DNA from: an uncultured Caulobacterales bacterium
GTDB taxonomy: Bacteria; Pseudomonadota; Alphaproteobacteria; Caulobacterales; Caulobacteraceae
Assembly (NCBI GenBank): GCA_903858685.1
Contig: CAIOJR010000044.1
Coordinates: 1-33,393, forward strand
DNA: 33,393 nucleotides
Direction of reading: 5' to 3'
Below are positions 21,209 through 28,375 of the stretch, piece after piece. Position 1 is the stretch's first letter, and the number at the start of each line of letters is the position of its first letter. Both the position numbers and the translations under genes were made by a program. Below the pieces are notes generated by a model. The model saw only the letters and a program-made list of their open reading frames with translations, did no database searches and had not been told where the DNA came from.

Positions 21209-22414
21209 GTGTCTGAAAAACGCGTGCTTTTGATCATAGGCGGCGGGATCGCCGCCTATAAATCTCTGGAGTTGATCCGCCTGCTCACCAGGGCGGACAT
21301 AGGCGTGCGCGTCATTCTGACCGCCGCTGGGGCGCAGTTCGTCACACCGCTGAGCGTCTCAGCCCTGTCCGGCGAAAAGGCGCATGGCGAACTCTTCGAC
21401 CTTACCGAAGAGGCCGAGATGGGACATATCGAGCTGTCTCGCTCCGCTGATCTCGTGGTCGTGGCGCCGGCCACCGCCGACCTGATGGCGAAAGCGGCCC
21501 AAGGTCTGGCGAGCGATCTGGCGACCACCACCCTTCTGGCCACTGACAAGCCGGTCCTGATGGCCCCCTCCATGAATGTGCGCATGTGGCTGCACCCGGC
21601 GACCCAGCGCAATCTGACCACCCTTCAGTCCGACGGCGTGACCCTTGTGGGCCCCGATGACGGCGCCATGGCGTGTGGCGAGTTCGGTCCCGGTCGGATG
21701 GCGGAGCCGTCGGTCATTCTGGATGCGGTCCTCAAGGCGCTTGCCCGCGACAGATCGCCCGGCCCGTTGGCGGGTCGCAAGGTGCTGGTCACCGCCGGGC
21801 CGACGCATGAGCCGATCGACCCCGTGCGCTACATCGCCAATCGCTCATCCGGCAAGCAGGGCTACGCCATTGCGGCGGAACTGGCCGTCCTTGGCGCAGA
21901 TGTGTTGCTGGTGTCTGGTCCCACCGACCTTGCCCCGCCGGCCGGCGTGCGCCGCGTGGTGGTCGAGACCGCCCGGCAGATGCTGGCCGCCTGTCAATCC
22001 GCCCTGCCCGTCGACGTCGCCGTGATGGTGGCCGCCGTGGCGGACTGGCGGACGCAAACCGCCGCCGAGGTGAAGGTCAAGAAGACCCAAGGGGCCGCCA
22101 CGCCGATCCTGACCCTGGTGGAGAACCCGGATATCCTGGCCACTCTGTCTGCACCCGGCCCGGAACGCCCGGCGCTGGTGATCGGCTTTGCCGCCGAGAC
22201 CAATGACCTGAAGGCCCACGCCGCCGCCAAGCTGGCGCGCAAGGGGTGCGACTGGATCGTGGCCAATGATGTGAGCGGCGATGTGATGGGCGGGGCTGAC
22301 AATGCGGTCAGCATCATCACCGCTGGCGGGATAGAGGACTGGCCGCGACAGGCCAAAGAGGCCGTCGCCAGGGCGCTGGCCCTGAAAATCGCCCAGACGC
22401 TCGGCCCGATCTGA
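21209..22414 (+). CDS. coaBC: Bifunctional phosphopantothenoylcysteine decarboxylase / phosphopantothenate-cysteine ligase
   Basis: Two consecutive steps of CoA synthesis. The CoaB half joins phosphopantothenate and cysteine using CTP, and the CoaC half decarboxylates the product with FMN. In the 401-residue protein the CoaC domain shows G-G-G-I-A-A-Y-K-S near 11-19, catalytic His73 (M-G-H-I-E-L-S), P-S-M-N at 120-123 and the lid Cys156 (A-C-G-E-F-G-P-G-R-M). The CoaB domain opens with A-G-P-T-H-E-P-I-D-P-V-R (about 196-207) and I-A-N-R-S-S-G-K-Q-G with Asn211. A-A-V-A-D-W-R and A-N-D-V-S-G follow. The start is GTG 21209 with AAGGAG 11 bases upstream. dut follows on the same strand. Confidence 0.96.
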   Translation: MSEKRVLLIIGGGIAAYKSLELIRLLTRADIGVRVILTAAGAQFVTPLSVSALSGEKAHGELFDLTEEAEMGHIELSRSADLVVVAPATADLMAKAAQGLASDLATTTLLATDKPVLMAPSMNVRMWLHPATQRNLTTLQSDGVTLVGPDDGAMACGEFGPGRMAEPSVILDAVLKALARDRSPGPLAGRKVLVTAGPTHEPIDPVRYIANRSSGKQGYAIAAELAVLGADVLLVSGPTDLAPPAGVRRVVVETARQMLAACQSALPVDVAVMVAAVADWRTQTAAEVKVKKTQGAATPILTLVENPDILATLSAPGPERPALVIGFAAETNDLKAHAAAKLARKGCDWIVANDVSGDVMGGADNAVSIITAGGIEDWPRQAKEAVARALALKIAQTLGPI

Positions 22415-22443
22415 CTTGCAGAGAATCGCGTTAAATGCGGCCC

Positions 22444-22905
22444 ATGAGCACGTCAGACATCATCATCGCCATCACCCGCCTGCCCCACGCGCTGGGCCTG
22501 CCCCTGCCAGCCTATGAAACACACGGCGCAGCCGGCATGGACCTGCGCGCGGCCCTGGCGGAGGATGCGCCGGTCCGCCTTGCGCCTGGCGAACGCGCCA
22601 TGATCCCCACCGGTCTGACCGTGGCCATTCCCGAAGGATATGAGGTACAGGTGCGCCCTCGCTCGGGGCTGGCGGCAAAGCATGGACTGACCTGCCTCAA
22701 TAGTCCTGGAACGATCGATTCCGACTATCGCGGCGAGGTAAAGGTCATACTCGTCAATCTGGGCGCCGAGCCCTTTGTGATCCGGCGGGCGGAGCGGATC
22801 GCCCAGATGGTGGTGGCGCCGGTCACTCGCGCCGCCTTCGCCGAGGTGGACAGCCTGTCTGAAACCCGCCGCGGCGCCGGCGGATTCGGCTCCACCGGGG
22901 TCTAG
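22444..22905 (+). CDS. dut: Deoxyuridine 5'-triphosphate nucleotidohydrolase (dUTPase)
   Basis: Hydrolyses dUTP to dUMP and pyrophosphate, keeping uracil out of DNA and feeding thymidylate synthesis. The 153-residue trimer-type protein has all five motifs: [33 protein letters not shown] and the C-terminal [10 protein letters not shown] lid. An ATG at 22435 would add three residues and is the alternative start. The coaBC-dut pairing is common in bacteria. The TAG stop belongs to a CTAG that begins a 44-base palindromic spacer before the ligase gene. Confidence 0.96.
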   Translation: MSTSDIIIAITRLPHALGLPLPAYETHGAAGMDLRAALAEDAPVRLAPGERAMIPTGLTVAIPEGYEVQVRPRSGLAAKHGLTCLNSPGTIDSDYRGEVKVILVNLGAEPFVIRRAERIAQMVVAPVTRAAFAEVDSLSETRRGAGGFGSTGV

Positions 22906-22945
22906 GGCGCATCTCCGATTGAAAAGGCGCGCCCCAAACGCCTAG
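22902..22945. repeat. CTAG-bounded spacer between dut and the ligase gene
   Basis: The 44-base stretch begins CTAGGGCG and ends CGCCTAG, and also contains GGCGC/GCGCC inverted pairs. The first CTAG provides the TAG stop of dut (22903-22905). It shares the CTAG-ended design of the other elements in this window, but shares no clear internal sequence with them. Confidence 0.4.
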
Positions 22946-22954
22946 GGTCGCGCC

Positions 22955-24562
22955 ATGCAGGCCTTCGCCGTCCTTCTGGAAAGACTGTCGCTGACGACAT
23001 CGCACGCTGCAAGGCGGGTGCTGCTGCTTGACTATCTGAAGGCTGCGCCCGACCCGGATCGTGGCCTTGGACTGGCCTTGCTGACCGGCGACCTCAAGAT
23101 CACCCGCGCCAAACCTGCGATGATGCGACAACTGGCCGAAAGCCGGATCGATACGGAACTGTTCCATCTGACCCATGAATTCGTTGGCGATCTGGCGGAG
23201 ACAGTGTCTCTGGTCTGGCCTGTCAGGCGCGCCGTCAACCGGGCTCCCGATCTGTCCGAAGTGGTTGAGGGCCTGTCGCGCGCCACGCCCAGCGATGTTC
23301 CTGCTCTGATCGAGGCCTGGCTGGACGCGCTGGACATCGATGGCAGATGGGCGCTCTTGAAGCTGTCCTCGGGCGCGGTGAAAATCAGACTGCCGCTCGC
23401 CCTGGTCTTCGATGCGCTGGCGGGATGGCGTCCCGAGCGCTCGCAAATGCTGTCGCCGTCGATGCTGGCGGAGGTCTGGCATGCGACCCGCGCCCCCTAT
23501 ATCGGCCTGTTTGACTGGATCGAGGGACGCGGCCCAAGGCCGGATCTGGCCGTGGCGGGTCGCTTTCGCCCGCTCATGCGGACGCGGCCGCTGGATGTGG
23601 CGGCGGACCTTTCCGGCCTGATCCCGACGCGATATGCTGCCGAATGGAAGTGGGACGGGCTGCGCGTCCAGGCCGTGCGTGAAGGCGGCGTGGCGCGGCT
23701 CTATTCGCAGACCGGGCAAGACCTGACCCCGGCCTTTCCGGATCTGATGCGAGGTCTGACGTTCGACGGCGTCATCGACGCCGAACTGGCGGCGCTGCGT
23801 GACGGCGACGCTGCGCCGTTCAGCGACCTGGCGCCCCGACTGAAACCCAGGACGCTCAATACAAGGCTGATCGCCGACCATCCGGTGGCGCTCATCGCCT
23901 TTGATCTGCTGTACGCGGCGGGCGCTGATCTGCGCGACCTGGGGTTCAAGCAACGGCGAGAACGGCTCGAGACGCTGGTGCGTGAACAGGCGGATGACCG
24001 GCTGCGCGTATCGCCCCTGATCTCGTTTGACGACCCATCCCAACTCGCCGCTCTTCGAAATTCACCGCCCGCACCTGGCTTGGGACAGACGATAGGGCTG
24101 GTGCTCAAGCCATGGGACGCCCCCTATCTGTCGGGACCGTCCGACCAGCTCTGGCTGACCTGGAAACGCGCACCCAACCGGATGAACGCTGTCCTTCTGT
24201 ACGCCCAGCGCAATGGCGACCCTACGCCCAGAACGGCTCTGGAACTGACCTTTGGCCTGTGGAAGGACGGCGTCCTGACGCCGGTCGGCAAGGCGCTCTG
24301 CACGCTGGCGGGTGAAGACCGCAAGCGGATCGAACACTTCATCCGCGACCATACGGTCGAACGGTTTGGCCCGGTCAGACGCCTCCGGGCCGAGCCTGAT
24401 CATGGCCTGGTGGCCGCGATCAGTTACGAGGGCGTGCAGCAATCCAGGCGGCATAAGTCGGGCATCACCCTGAGGGCGCCGACTTTGGAGGGACTTCGTC
24501 ACGACATCTCGCCGGCCCAGGCGGACACGACAGACTCGCTCGCCCATGCACCTTCCGCCTGA
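22955..24562 (+). CDS. ATP-dependent DNA ligase of the PP_1105-like damage-response type, with degraded catalytic motifs
   Basis: The 535-residue protein matches this ligase type over its whole length (N-terminal M-Q-A-F-A-V-L-L-E-R, D-L-A-E-T-V; nucleotidyltransferase and OB domains). The adenylation lysine is kept: E-W-K-W-D-G, Lys232. Several other positions differ from what I expect. Motif Ia reads S-Q-T-G (251-254) instead of S-R-x-G. Motif IV reads I-G-L-V-L-K with Ile380 for Glu. Motif V reads L-T-W-K-R with Thr402 for the first Lys. Motif VI ends L-R-H-D-I-S rather than R-x-D-K. The reading frame is intact. The usual partner genes (exonuclease, DEXH helicase, phosphoesterase) are not in the window. 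It may be weakly active or serve another role (inference). Confidence 0.88.
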   Translation: MQAFAVLLERLSLTTSHAARRVLLLDYLKAAPDPDRGLGLALLTGDLKITRAKPAMMRQLAESRIDTELFHLTHEFVGDLAETVSLVWPVRRAVNRAPDLSEVVEGLSRATPSDVPALIEAWLDALDIDGRWALLKLSSGAVKIRLPLALVFDALAGWRPERSQMLSPSMLAEVWHATRAPYIGLFDWIEGRGPRPDLAVAGRFRPLMRTRPLDVAADLSGLIPTRYAAEWKWDGLRVQAVREGGVARLYSQTGQDLTPAFPDLMRGLTFDGVIDAELAALRDGDAAPFSDLAPRLKPRTLNTRLIADHPVALIAFDLLYAAGADLRDLGFKQRRERLETLVREQADDRLRVSPLISFDDPSQLAALRNSPPAPGLGQTIGLVLKPWDAPYLSGPSDQLWLTWKRAPNRMNAVLLYAQRNGDPTPRTALELTFGLWKDGVLTPVGKALCTLAGEDRKRIEHFIRDHTVERFGPVRRLRAEPDHGLVAAISYEGVQQSRRHKSGITLRAPTLEGLRHDISPAQADTTDSLAHAPSA

Positions 24563-24608
24563 CATCGCCTTGTGACTTGACCCGCCCCGCCATGCGGCCC
24601 TATGCCCA

Positions 24609-24624
24609 GCCTCCGACCAGAGGC
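24609..24624 (+). promoter_or_regulatory. Small hairpin over the metZ ribosome binding site
   Basis: GCCTC (24609-24613) pairs with GAGGC (24620-24624) over a 6-base loop. The GAGG of the Shine-Dalgarno lies in the 3' arm, 7 bases before the ATG at 24631. The stem is short. The sequence does not match the SAM-II riboswitch often found before such genes in alphaproteobacteria. Confidence 0.3.
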
Positions 24625-24630
24625 GTGAAC

Positions 24631-25830
24631 ATGTCCGACTTCTCCCCTTTCGAATCTCCCGACAGCTGGGCTCCAGCAACCCAGGCTATCCGTGGCGGCC
24701 TGAATCGCAGCCCTTTTGGCGAGACGGCTGAGGCCCTCTACCTGACCCAGAGCTTTGTCTATGACAGCGCCGAGGGCGCCAATGCGCGCTTCGCGGGCGA
24801 GGATCCGGGCTACATCTACTCGCGTTACGCCAATCCCACGGTGAAGATGTTTGAGGACAGGCTGGCCTTGCTGGAAGGCGCGGAAAACTGCCGCACCACA
24901 GCATCGGGCATGTCCGCCATCTTCACCGCCCTGTCAGGGCTGGTGCGCGCCGGCGATCACATCCTGGCCAGCCGGGCGCTGTTCGGCTCCTGCCGCTGGC
25001 TCCTGACGGAATATTTTCCACGCTTTGGCGTGGAGACCAGCGTCGTGGACGGCCCGGATCTGACCCAGTGGGAAAACGGGTTTCGGCCCAACACCAAGGC
25101 TGTGCTGATCGAAAGCCCAGCCAATCCCTTGCTGGAAGTGGTGGACGTCAGGGCGATCTGTGATCTGGCCCATGCAGCGGGCGCCAAGGTCATCGTCGAC
25201 AATGTCTTTGCGACCCCGATCTTCCAGAAGCCCCTGACCCTGGGCGCCGACATCGTCGTCTACTCCGCCACCAAGCATATTGACGGGCAGGGCCGCGTGA
25301 TGGGCGGCGTGATCCTGGGCGACTTCAAACTTCTGGACGAGAGCTATCGCGACATTCTGCGGCACACCGGGCCAGCGCTTTCGCCCTTCAACGCCTGGAT
25401 CCTGCTCAAGGGCCTTGAAACCATGGATCTGCGCGTGCGCCGCCAGAGCGACACCGCCGCCCAGCTTGCAGATCAGATCGCCGACAGCGCAAAAACCCGC
25501 ACGACCCTCTACCCCCTGCGCAAGGACCACCCGCAATATGAGGTGGCCAAACGCCAGATGAGCGGCGGCTCCACCCTGGTCGCTTTCGACTTCGGCCAGC
25601 AGGCCAAAGCGTTCCGCTTTCTCAATGCTCTGAAAATCATAGACATTTCCAACAATCTGGGCGATGCTAAGTCCATGGCCGTCCACCCTCCCACCACCAC
25701 CCATCGGGCCATGACCGAGGATCAGCGTCAGGAAATCGGTCTGACCGAGGGCTGGGTGCGCCTGTCTGTGGGCCTGGAAGACGTGACCGACCTGTCGCGG
25801 GATATCGCCCGTGCGCTCGATGCGGTCTAA
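24631..25830 (+). CDS. metZ: O-succinylhomoserine sulfhydrylase
   Basis: A PLP enzyme of the Cys/Met metabolism family that makes homocysteine from O-succinylhomoserine and sulfide in methionine synthesis. The 399 residues show Y-S-R-Y-A-N-P-T, the phosphate-binding S-G-M-S-A-I, the PLP Asp in V-I-V-D-N-V-F-A-T-P, and the Schiff-base Lys in S-A-T-K-H-I-D-G-Q-G-R. The C-terminal S-L-G-D / T-T-T-H substrate motifs are present as N-L-G-D-A-K-S-M and T-T-T-H-R-A-M. The ATG at 24631 gives the familiar short N-terminus. O-acetylhomoserine as substrate is the alternative. The stop overlaps the apaG start. Confidence 0.93.
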   Translation: MSDFSPFESPDSWAPATQAIRGGLNRSPFGETAEALYLTQSFVYDSAEGANARFAGEDPGYIYSRYANPTVKMFEDRLALLEGAENCRTTASGMSAIFTALSGLVRAGDHILASRALFGSCRWLLTEYFPRFGVETSVVDGPDLTQWENGFRPNTKAVLIESPANPLLEVVDVRAICDLAHAAGAKVIVDNVFATPIFQKPLTLGADIVVYSATKHIDGQGRVMGGVILGDFKLLDESYRDILRHTGPALSPFNAWILLKGLETMDLRVRRQSDTAAQLADQIADSAKTRTTLYPLRKDHPQYEVAKRQMSGGSTLVAFDFGQQAKAFRFLNALKIIDISNNLGDAKSMAVHPPTTTHRAMTEDQRQEIGLTEGWVRLSVGLEDVTDLSRDIARALDAV

Positions 25831-26251
25831 CAGATTGGGACGGCGCAACATATCTACGGCCTATGAGGCGGAGACGCGCGGCATCATCGTGCGCGTGAAC
25901 CCCTATTTCCTGCCCGATCAGTCAGACCCGACCGAACGTCACTGGGTGTGGGCCTATGCCGTCGAAATTGAGAACAAGAGCGAGGAGGTGGTCCAGCTCA
26001 TGTCTCGCCGCTGGATCATTACGGACGCATTGGGCCGGGTGGAGGAGGTCGAGGGAGATGGCGTGCTCGGCGAACAGCCGACCCTGAAGCCCGGGGAGAG
26101 CTTTCGCTACACTTCCGGCTGCCCCCTGCCCACAACGTCTGGCGTCATGGAGGGGCAGTATCGCCTCGTGACGTCCGAAGGCGACAATTTCGAAGCCCTG
26201 ATCCCGGCCTTCAGCCTGGACCTGCCGGACGCGCCACGAATCGTGAACTAG
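25820..26251 (+). CDS. apaG: ApaG-domain protein (Co2+/Mg2+ efflux-associated)
   Basis: A small beta-sandwich protein of the ApaG (DUF525) family. Biochemical role is unclear; in enterobacteria it is linked to Co and Mg efflux phenotypes. The 143 residues carry V-W-A-Y-A-V-E-I-E-N, the very conserved L-M-S-R-R-W-I-I-T-D-A-x-G-R-V-E-E-V, G-V-L-G-E-Q-P, P-G-E-S-F-R-Y-T-S-G-C-P-L, and the end P-A-F-S-L-D-L-P. The ATG at 25820 overlaps the metZ stop by 11 bases; GTG 25811 is possible, and the family N-terminus really begins near residue 14 (A-Y-E-A-E-T-R-G). The TAG stop is part of a CTAG bounding repeat copy B. Confidence 0.93.
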   Translation: MRSNRLGRRNISTAYEAETRGIIVRVNPYFLPDQSDPTERHWVWAYAVEIENKSEEVVQLMSRRWIITDALGRVEEVEGDGVLGEQPTLKPGESFRYTSGCPLPTTSGVMEGQYRLVTSEGDNFEALIPAFSLDLPDAPRIVN

Positions 26252-26380
26252 CGGCTGGCCTCGCACCGCCCGGATGCGCCAGAGCCTTTTTCCGACGAAG
26301 TCGACACCGGCTCTGCGCAGCAAATTCCATGATTACATAGGGTCATGAGCAAGATCCGATGCAATCGGACCTGGCCCTAG
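26248..26380. repeat. CTAG-bounded intergenic repeat, copy B (apaG/zapA junction)
   Basis: The 133-base segment begins and ends with CTAG, and each CTAG holds the TAG stop of apaG or zapA. Bases 26285-26375 align with the reverse complement of copy A at 17296-17398, with an extra stretch of about 17 bases in the middle. The hairpin TCCGAT-GCA-ATCGGA (26356-26370) is the counterpart of the TCCGATCGGA palindrome in copy A. It is the only spacer between two convergent genes here and likely ends both transcripts. Confidence 0.65.
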
Positions 26381-26712
26381 GCGTCCAGATGCGCAGTCAG
26401 TTCTTCCAAACGGGCGGCCGCGGCCGATACGGCGCGCGCCGCAGCGGCTTCGATCGCTTCATGGCTCTCGCGCAACCGCGCCAGTTCCGCCTCGGCCCGG
26501 TTCAGGCGCGTGCGCACGTCGTACAGTTCATCCGCCGACAGCAGGGCGGCCATCAGGAATAGACGTAGCTCGCCCACCTGACCCACGGCGCCGGCGACGT
26601 CCTGCACCTGAGCGTCGAACTGTCTTGCGAGCGAGGCCACATGGCTCTCCTGCCCATCTTCACATCCCACGCCATAGGCGCGACCATTTACCTGAACTGT
26701 GACCGTCGCCAT
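26377..26712 (-). CDS. zapA: Cell division protein ZapA
   Basis: ZapA binds FtsZ and bundles or focuses the Z-ring at midcell. The 111-residue protein has the N-terminal globular part (V-T-V-Q-V-N-G-R-A-Y-G-V-G-C-E-D-G-Q-E) and a long C-terminal coiled coil from about 65 to the end (heptads rich in Ala, Leu, Glu, Arg). It starts 3 bases after the upstream coiled-coil gene, so both form one transcript. In Caulobacter ZapA acts with ZauP encoded beside it. No 6S RNA was seen downstream, only the repeat at 26248-26380. Confidence 0.94.
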   Translation of the reverse strand: MATVTVQVNGRAYGVGCEDGQESHVASLARQFDAQVQDVAGAVGQVGELRLFLMAALLSADELYDVRTRLNRAEAELARLRESHEAIEAAAARAVSAAAARLEELTAHLDA

Positions 26713-26715
26713 GGA

Positions 26716-27060
26716 TCAGCTCCCGGGTCCCTGTGGAGGGCTTGCGTCATTGGTGTCTTCGACAAGTTCTGCGGCGAGCGCTGCGCGCACCTCGGCCGCA
26801 GCGCGACCCAGCGCCTCCGACGCGTCCGCCGCCACCTGCTCCAGCGCACGTTCGCGGGCGCGCGATGCGTCAAGATCAGCCGCCAACCGCGCGCGATCTT
26901 CGGCAAAGGCGCCGCTGTCGCCCGCACTGGCCAGTCTTTCCGCCAGCTTGGCTTCCAGACGCGATACGGCCCGATCGAGCCGTTGCGCAGCCGCCGGCAA
27001 CCCCTCAGACCCATCGGTCTGAAATTCGGACTGAATAGCGTCGCGGCCCTGTTCTGTCAT
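26716..27060 (-). CDS. zauP: ZauP-like coiled-coil partner of ZapA
   Basis: In Caulobacter crescentus the coiled-coil protein ZauP is encoded in an operon with zapA and helps ZapA focus the Z-ring. This 114-residue protein occupies the same place (immediately upstream of zapA) and is nearly all helix. L-D-R-A-V-S-R-L-E-A-K-L-A-E-R-L and A-R-L-A-A-D-L-D-A-S-R-A-R-E-R-A-L-E give clear heptads over about 25-100. The tail is acidic and Pro/Gly-rich. ATG 27060 is chosen; the frame extends to 27078 without a better RBS. The assignment rests on position and coiled-coil nature, because such sequences diverge quickly. Confidence 0.75.
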   Translation of the reverse strand: MTEQGRDAIQSEFQTDGSEGLPAAAQRLDRAVSRLEAKLAERLASAGDSGAFAEDRARLAADLDASRARERALEQVAADASEALGRAAAEVRAALAAELVEDTNDASPPQGPGS

Positions 27061-27289
27061 GACTCCCTCATCACGCATAATGCGTTCATATCTCTATAAC
27101 GCTGTGAAACGGGAACTCCCAAGCGTTGTACGACAAGCCACGCTCCGCACATTGTCGCAATCAGAAACGGGATTTGAGCACGTAATGGCTTGACTTCGAC
27201 AGCCCCGGCTTCACAACGCCCCCCGCAAACACTGGGCCGGATGGGCGAAATCCTCAACCCCGGCCCAATCACCTACGGGAGCAATTCGC
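27061..27289. promoter_or_regulatory. Divergent promoter region between zauP-zapA and gap
   Basis: This 229-base spacer must drive both the division operon (minus) and gap (plus). It holds the palindrome ACGCAT-A-ATGCGT (27073-27085), close ahead of the zauP start. A GACTC at 27061-27065 matches the CcrM methylation motif GANTC used for cell-cycle control in Caulobacter. A TTGACT at 27191-27196 could be a -35 box for gap, but a convincing -10 was not found. No RNA gene was recognised. Confidence 0.4.
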
Positions 27290-28297
27290 ATGGCCCTTCG
27301 CGTCGCCATCAACGGTTTCGGCCGAATTGGTCGTCTGGTTCTTCGCTCTATCGTCGAGCACGCGCGCACTGACATCGAAGTCGTCGCCATCAACGACCTC
27401 GGTCCGATCGAGACCAACGCCCATCTGCTGCGCTATGATTCCACTCATGGCCGCTTCCCGGGCGCGGTGACGGTGGATGGCGACTGGCTCGACGTCGGAA
27501 CGGGCAAGATCAAGGTGACGGCGGAACGCGACCCGTCCAGGCTGCCCCATGCGGAGCTGGGCGTCGACATCGCCTTTGAATGCACGGGCATCTTCGTGAC
27601 GCGCGAAAAGGCCGCCGCCCATCTGGCCGCCGGCGCCAAGCGGGTTCTGGTCTCCGCTCCCTGTGACGGCGCGGACAAGACCATTGTCTACGGGGTCAAC
27701 CATTCGGCGCTGACAGCCACGGACACTGTGGTGTCGAACGCCTCGTGCACCACCAACTGCCTCGCACCGGTGGCGCAGGTGCTGCAAAATCTCTGCGGGA
27801 TCGAGCGTGGCTATATGACCACGATCCACTCCTACACCAATGACCAGCCCTCGCTGGACCAGATGCACAAGGACCTGTATCGCGCCCGCGCCGCGGCGCT
27901 CAGCATGATCCCGACCTCGACTGGCGCCGCCAAGGCCGTGGGTCTGGTGCTGCCTGAGCTGAAGGGCAAGCTGGACGGCTCCTCGATCCGGGTGCCGACC
28001 GCCAATGTGTCCGTCGTGGACCTGAATTTCGTCCCCACCCGTTCGGTGACCAAGGATGAGATCAACGCCGCCCTGTCCGCCGCCGCAAACGGCCACCTCA
28101 AGGGTGTTCTGGGCGTGACCGAGGAGCCATTGGTCTCGATCGACTTCAACCACGTCGCCGCTTCATCAACCGTCGCCCTGAACCAGACCCAGGTGATCGA
28201 GGGACAACTGGCGCGCGTCCTGGCCTGGTACGATAATGAATGGGGCTTCTCCACCCGCATGGCGGACACCGCGCTGGCCATGGCCAAGTTCCTCTGA
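27290..28297 (+). CDS. gap: Glyceraldehyde-3-phosphate dehydrogenase, type I
   Basis: Glycolytic enzyme that oxidises and phosphorylates GAP to 1,3-bisphosphoglycerate with NAD in the cytoplasm. The 335-residue protein has the Rossmann motif N-G-F-G-R-I-G-R (8-15), V-A-I-N-D-L, the catalytic Cys153 in [12 protein letters not shown] and His180 in [16 protein letters not shown] is at the C-terminus. It precedes pgk on the same strand but a strong terminator lies between, so the two may be separately expressed. Confidence 0.97.
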   Translation: MALRVAINGFGRIGRLVLRSIVEHARTDIEVVAINDLGPIETNAHLLRYDSTHGRFPGAVTVDGDWLDVGTGKIKVTAERDPSRLPHAELGVDIAFECTGIFVTREKAAAHLAAGAKRVLVSAPCDGADKTIVYGVNHSALTATDTVVSNASCTTNCLAPVAQVLQNLCGIERGYMTTIHSYTNDQPSLDQMHKDLYRARAAALSMIPTSTGAAKAVGLVLPELKGKLDGSSIRVPTANVSVVDLNFVPTRSVTKDEINAALSAAANGHLKGVLGVTEEPLVSIDFNHVAASSTVALNQTQVIEGQLARVLAWYDNEWGFSTRMADTALAMAKFL

Positions 28298-28315
28298 ACC
28301 ACCACTGCATGACGC

Positions 28316-28344
28316 AAGGGGCGGGAGACCGCCCCTTTTTCTTT
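28316..28344 (+). terminator. Rho-independent terminator after gap
   Basis: A 9-bp stem AAGGGGCGG/CCGCCCCTT (28316-28324 with 28329-28337) with a GAGA tetraloop runs into TTTTTCTTT. It is the best intrinsic terminator in the window and would cut or reduce read-through into pgk. Confidence 0.9.
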
Positions 28345-28375
28345 CCAGCACGCCGCACATACCGAACAGGGTCAC

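Noticed and set aside
24563-24630. SAM-II riboswitch before metZ
   Set aside because: The leader is too short and GC-rich and lacks the A-rich pseudoknot strand typical of SAM-II. Only a 5-bp hairpin over the RBS is seen.
26250-27289. 6S RNA (ssrS) next to zapA
   Set aside because: In many proteobacteria 6S RNA lies downstream of zapA. Here only 133 bases, mostly the CTAG-bounded repeat, separate zapA from convergent apaG. The divergent spacer on the other side shows no long closing stem with a central bubble.
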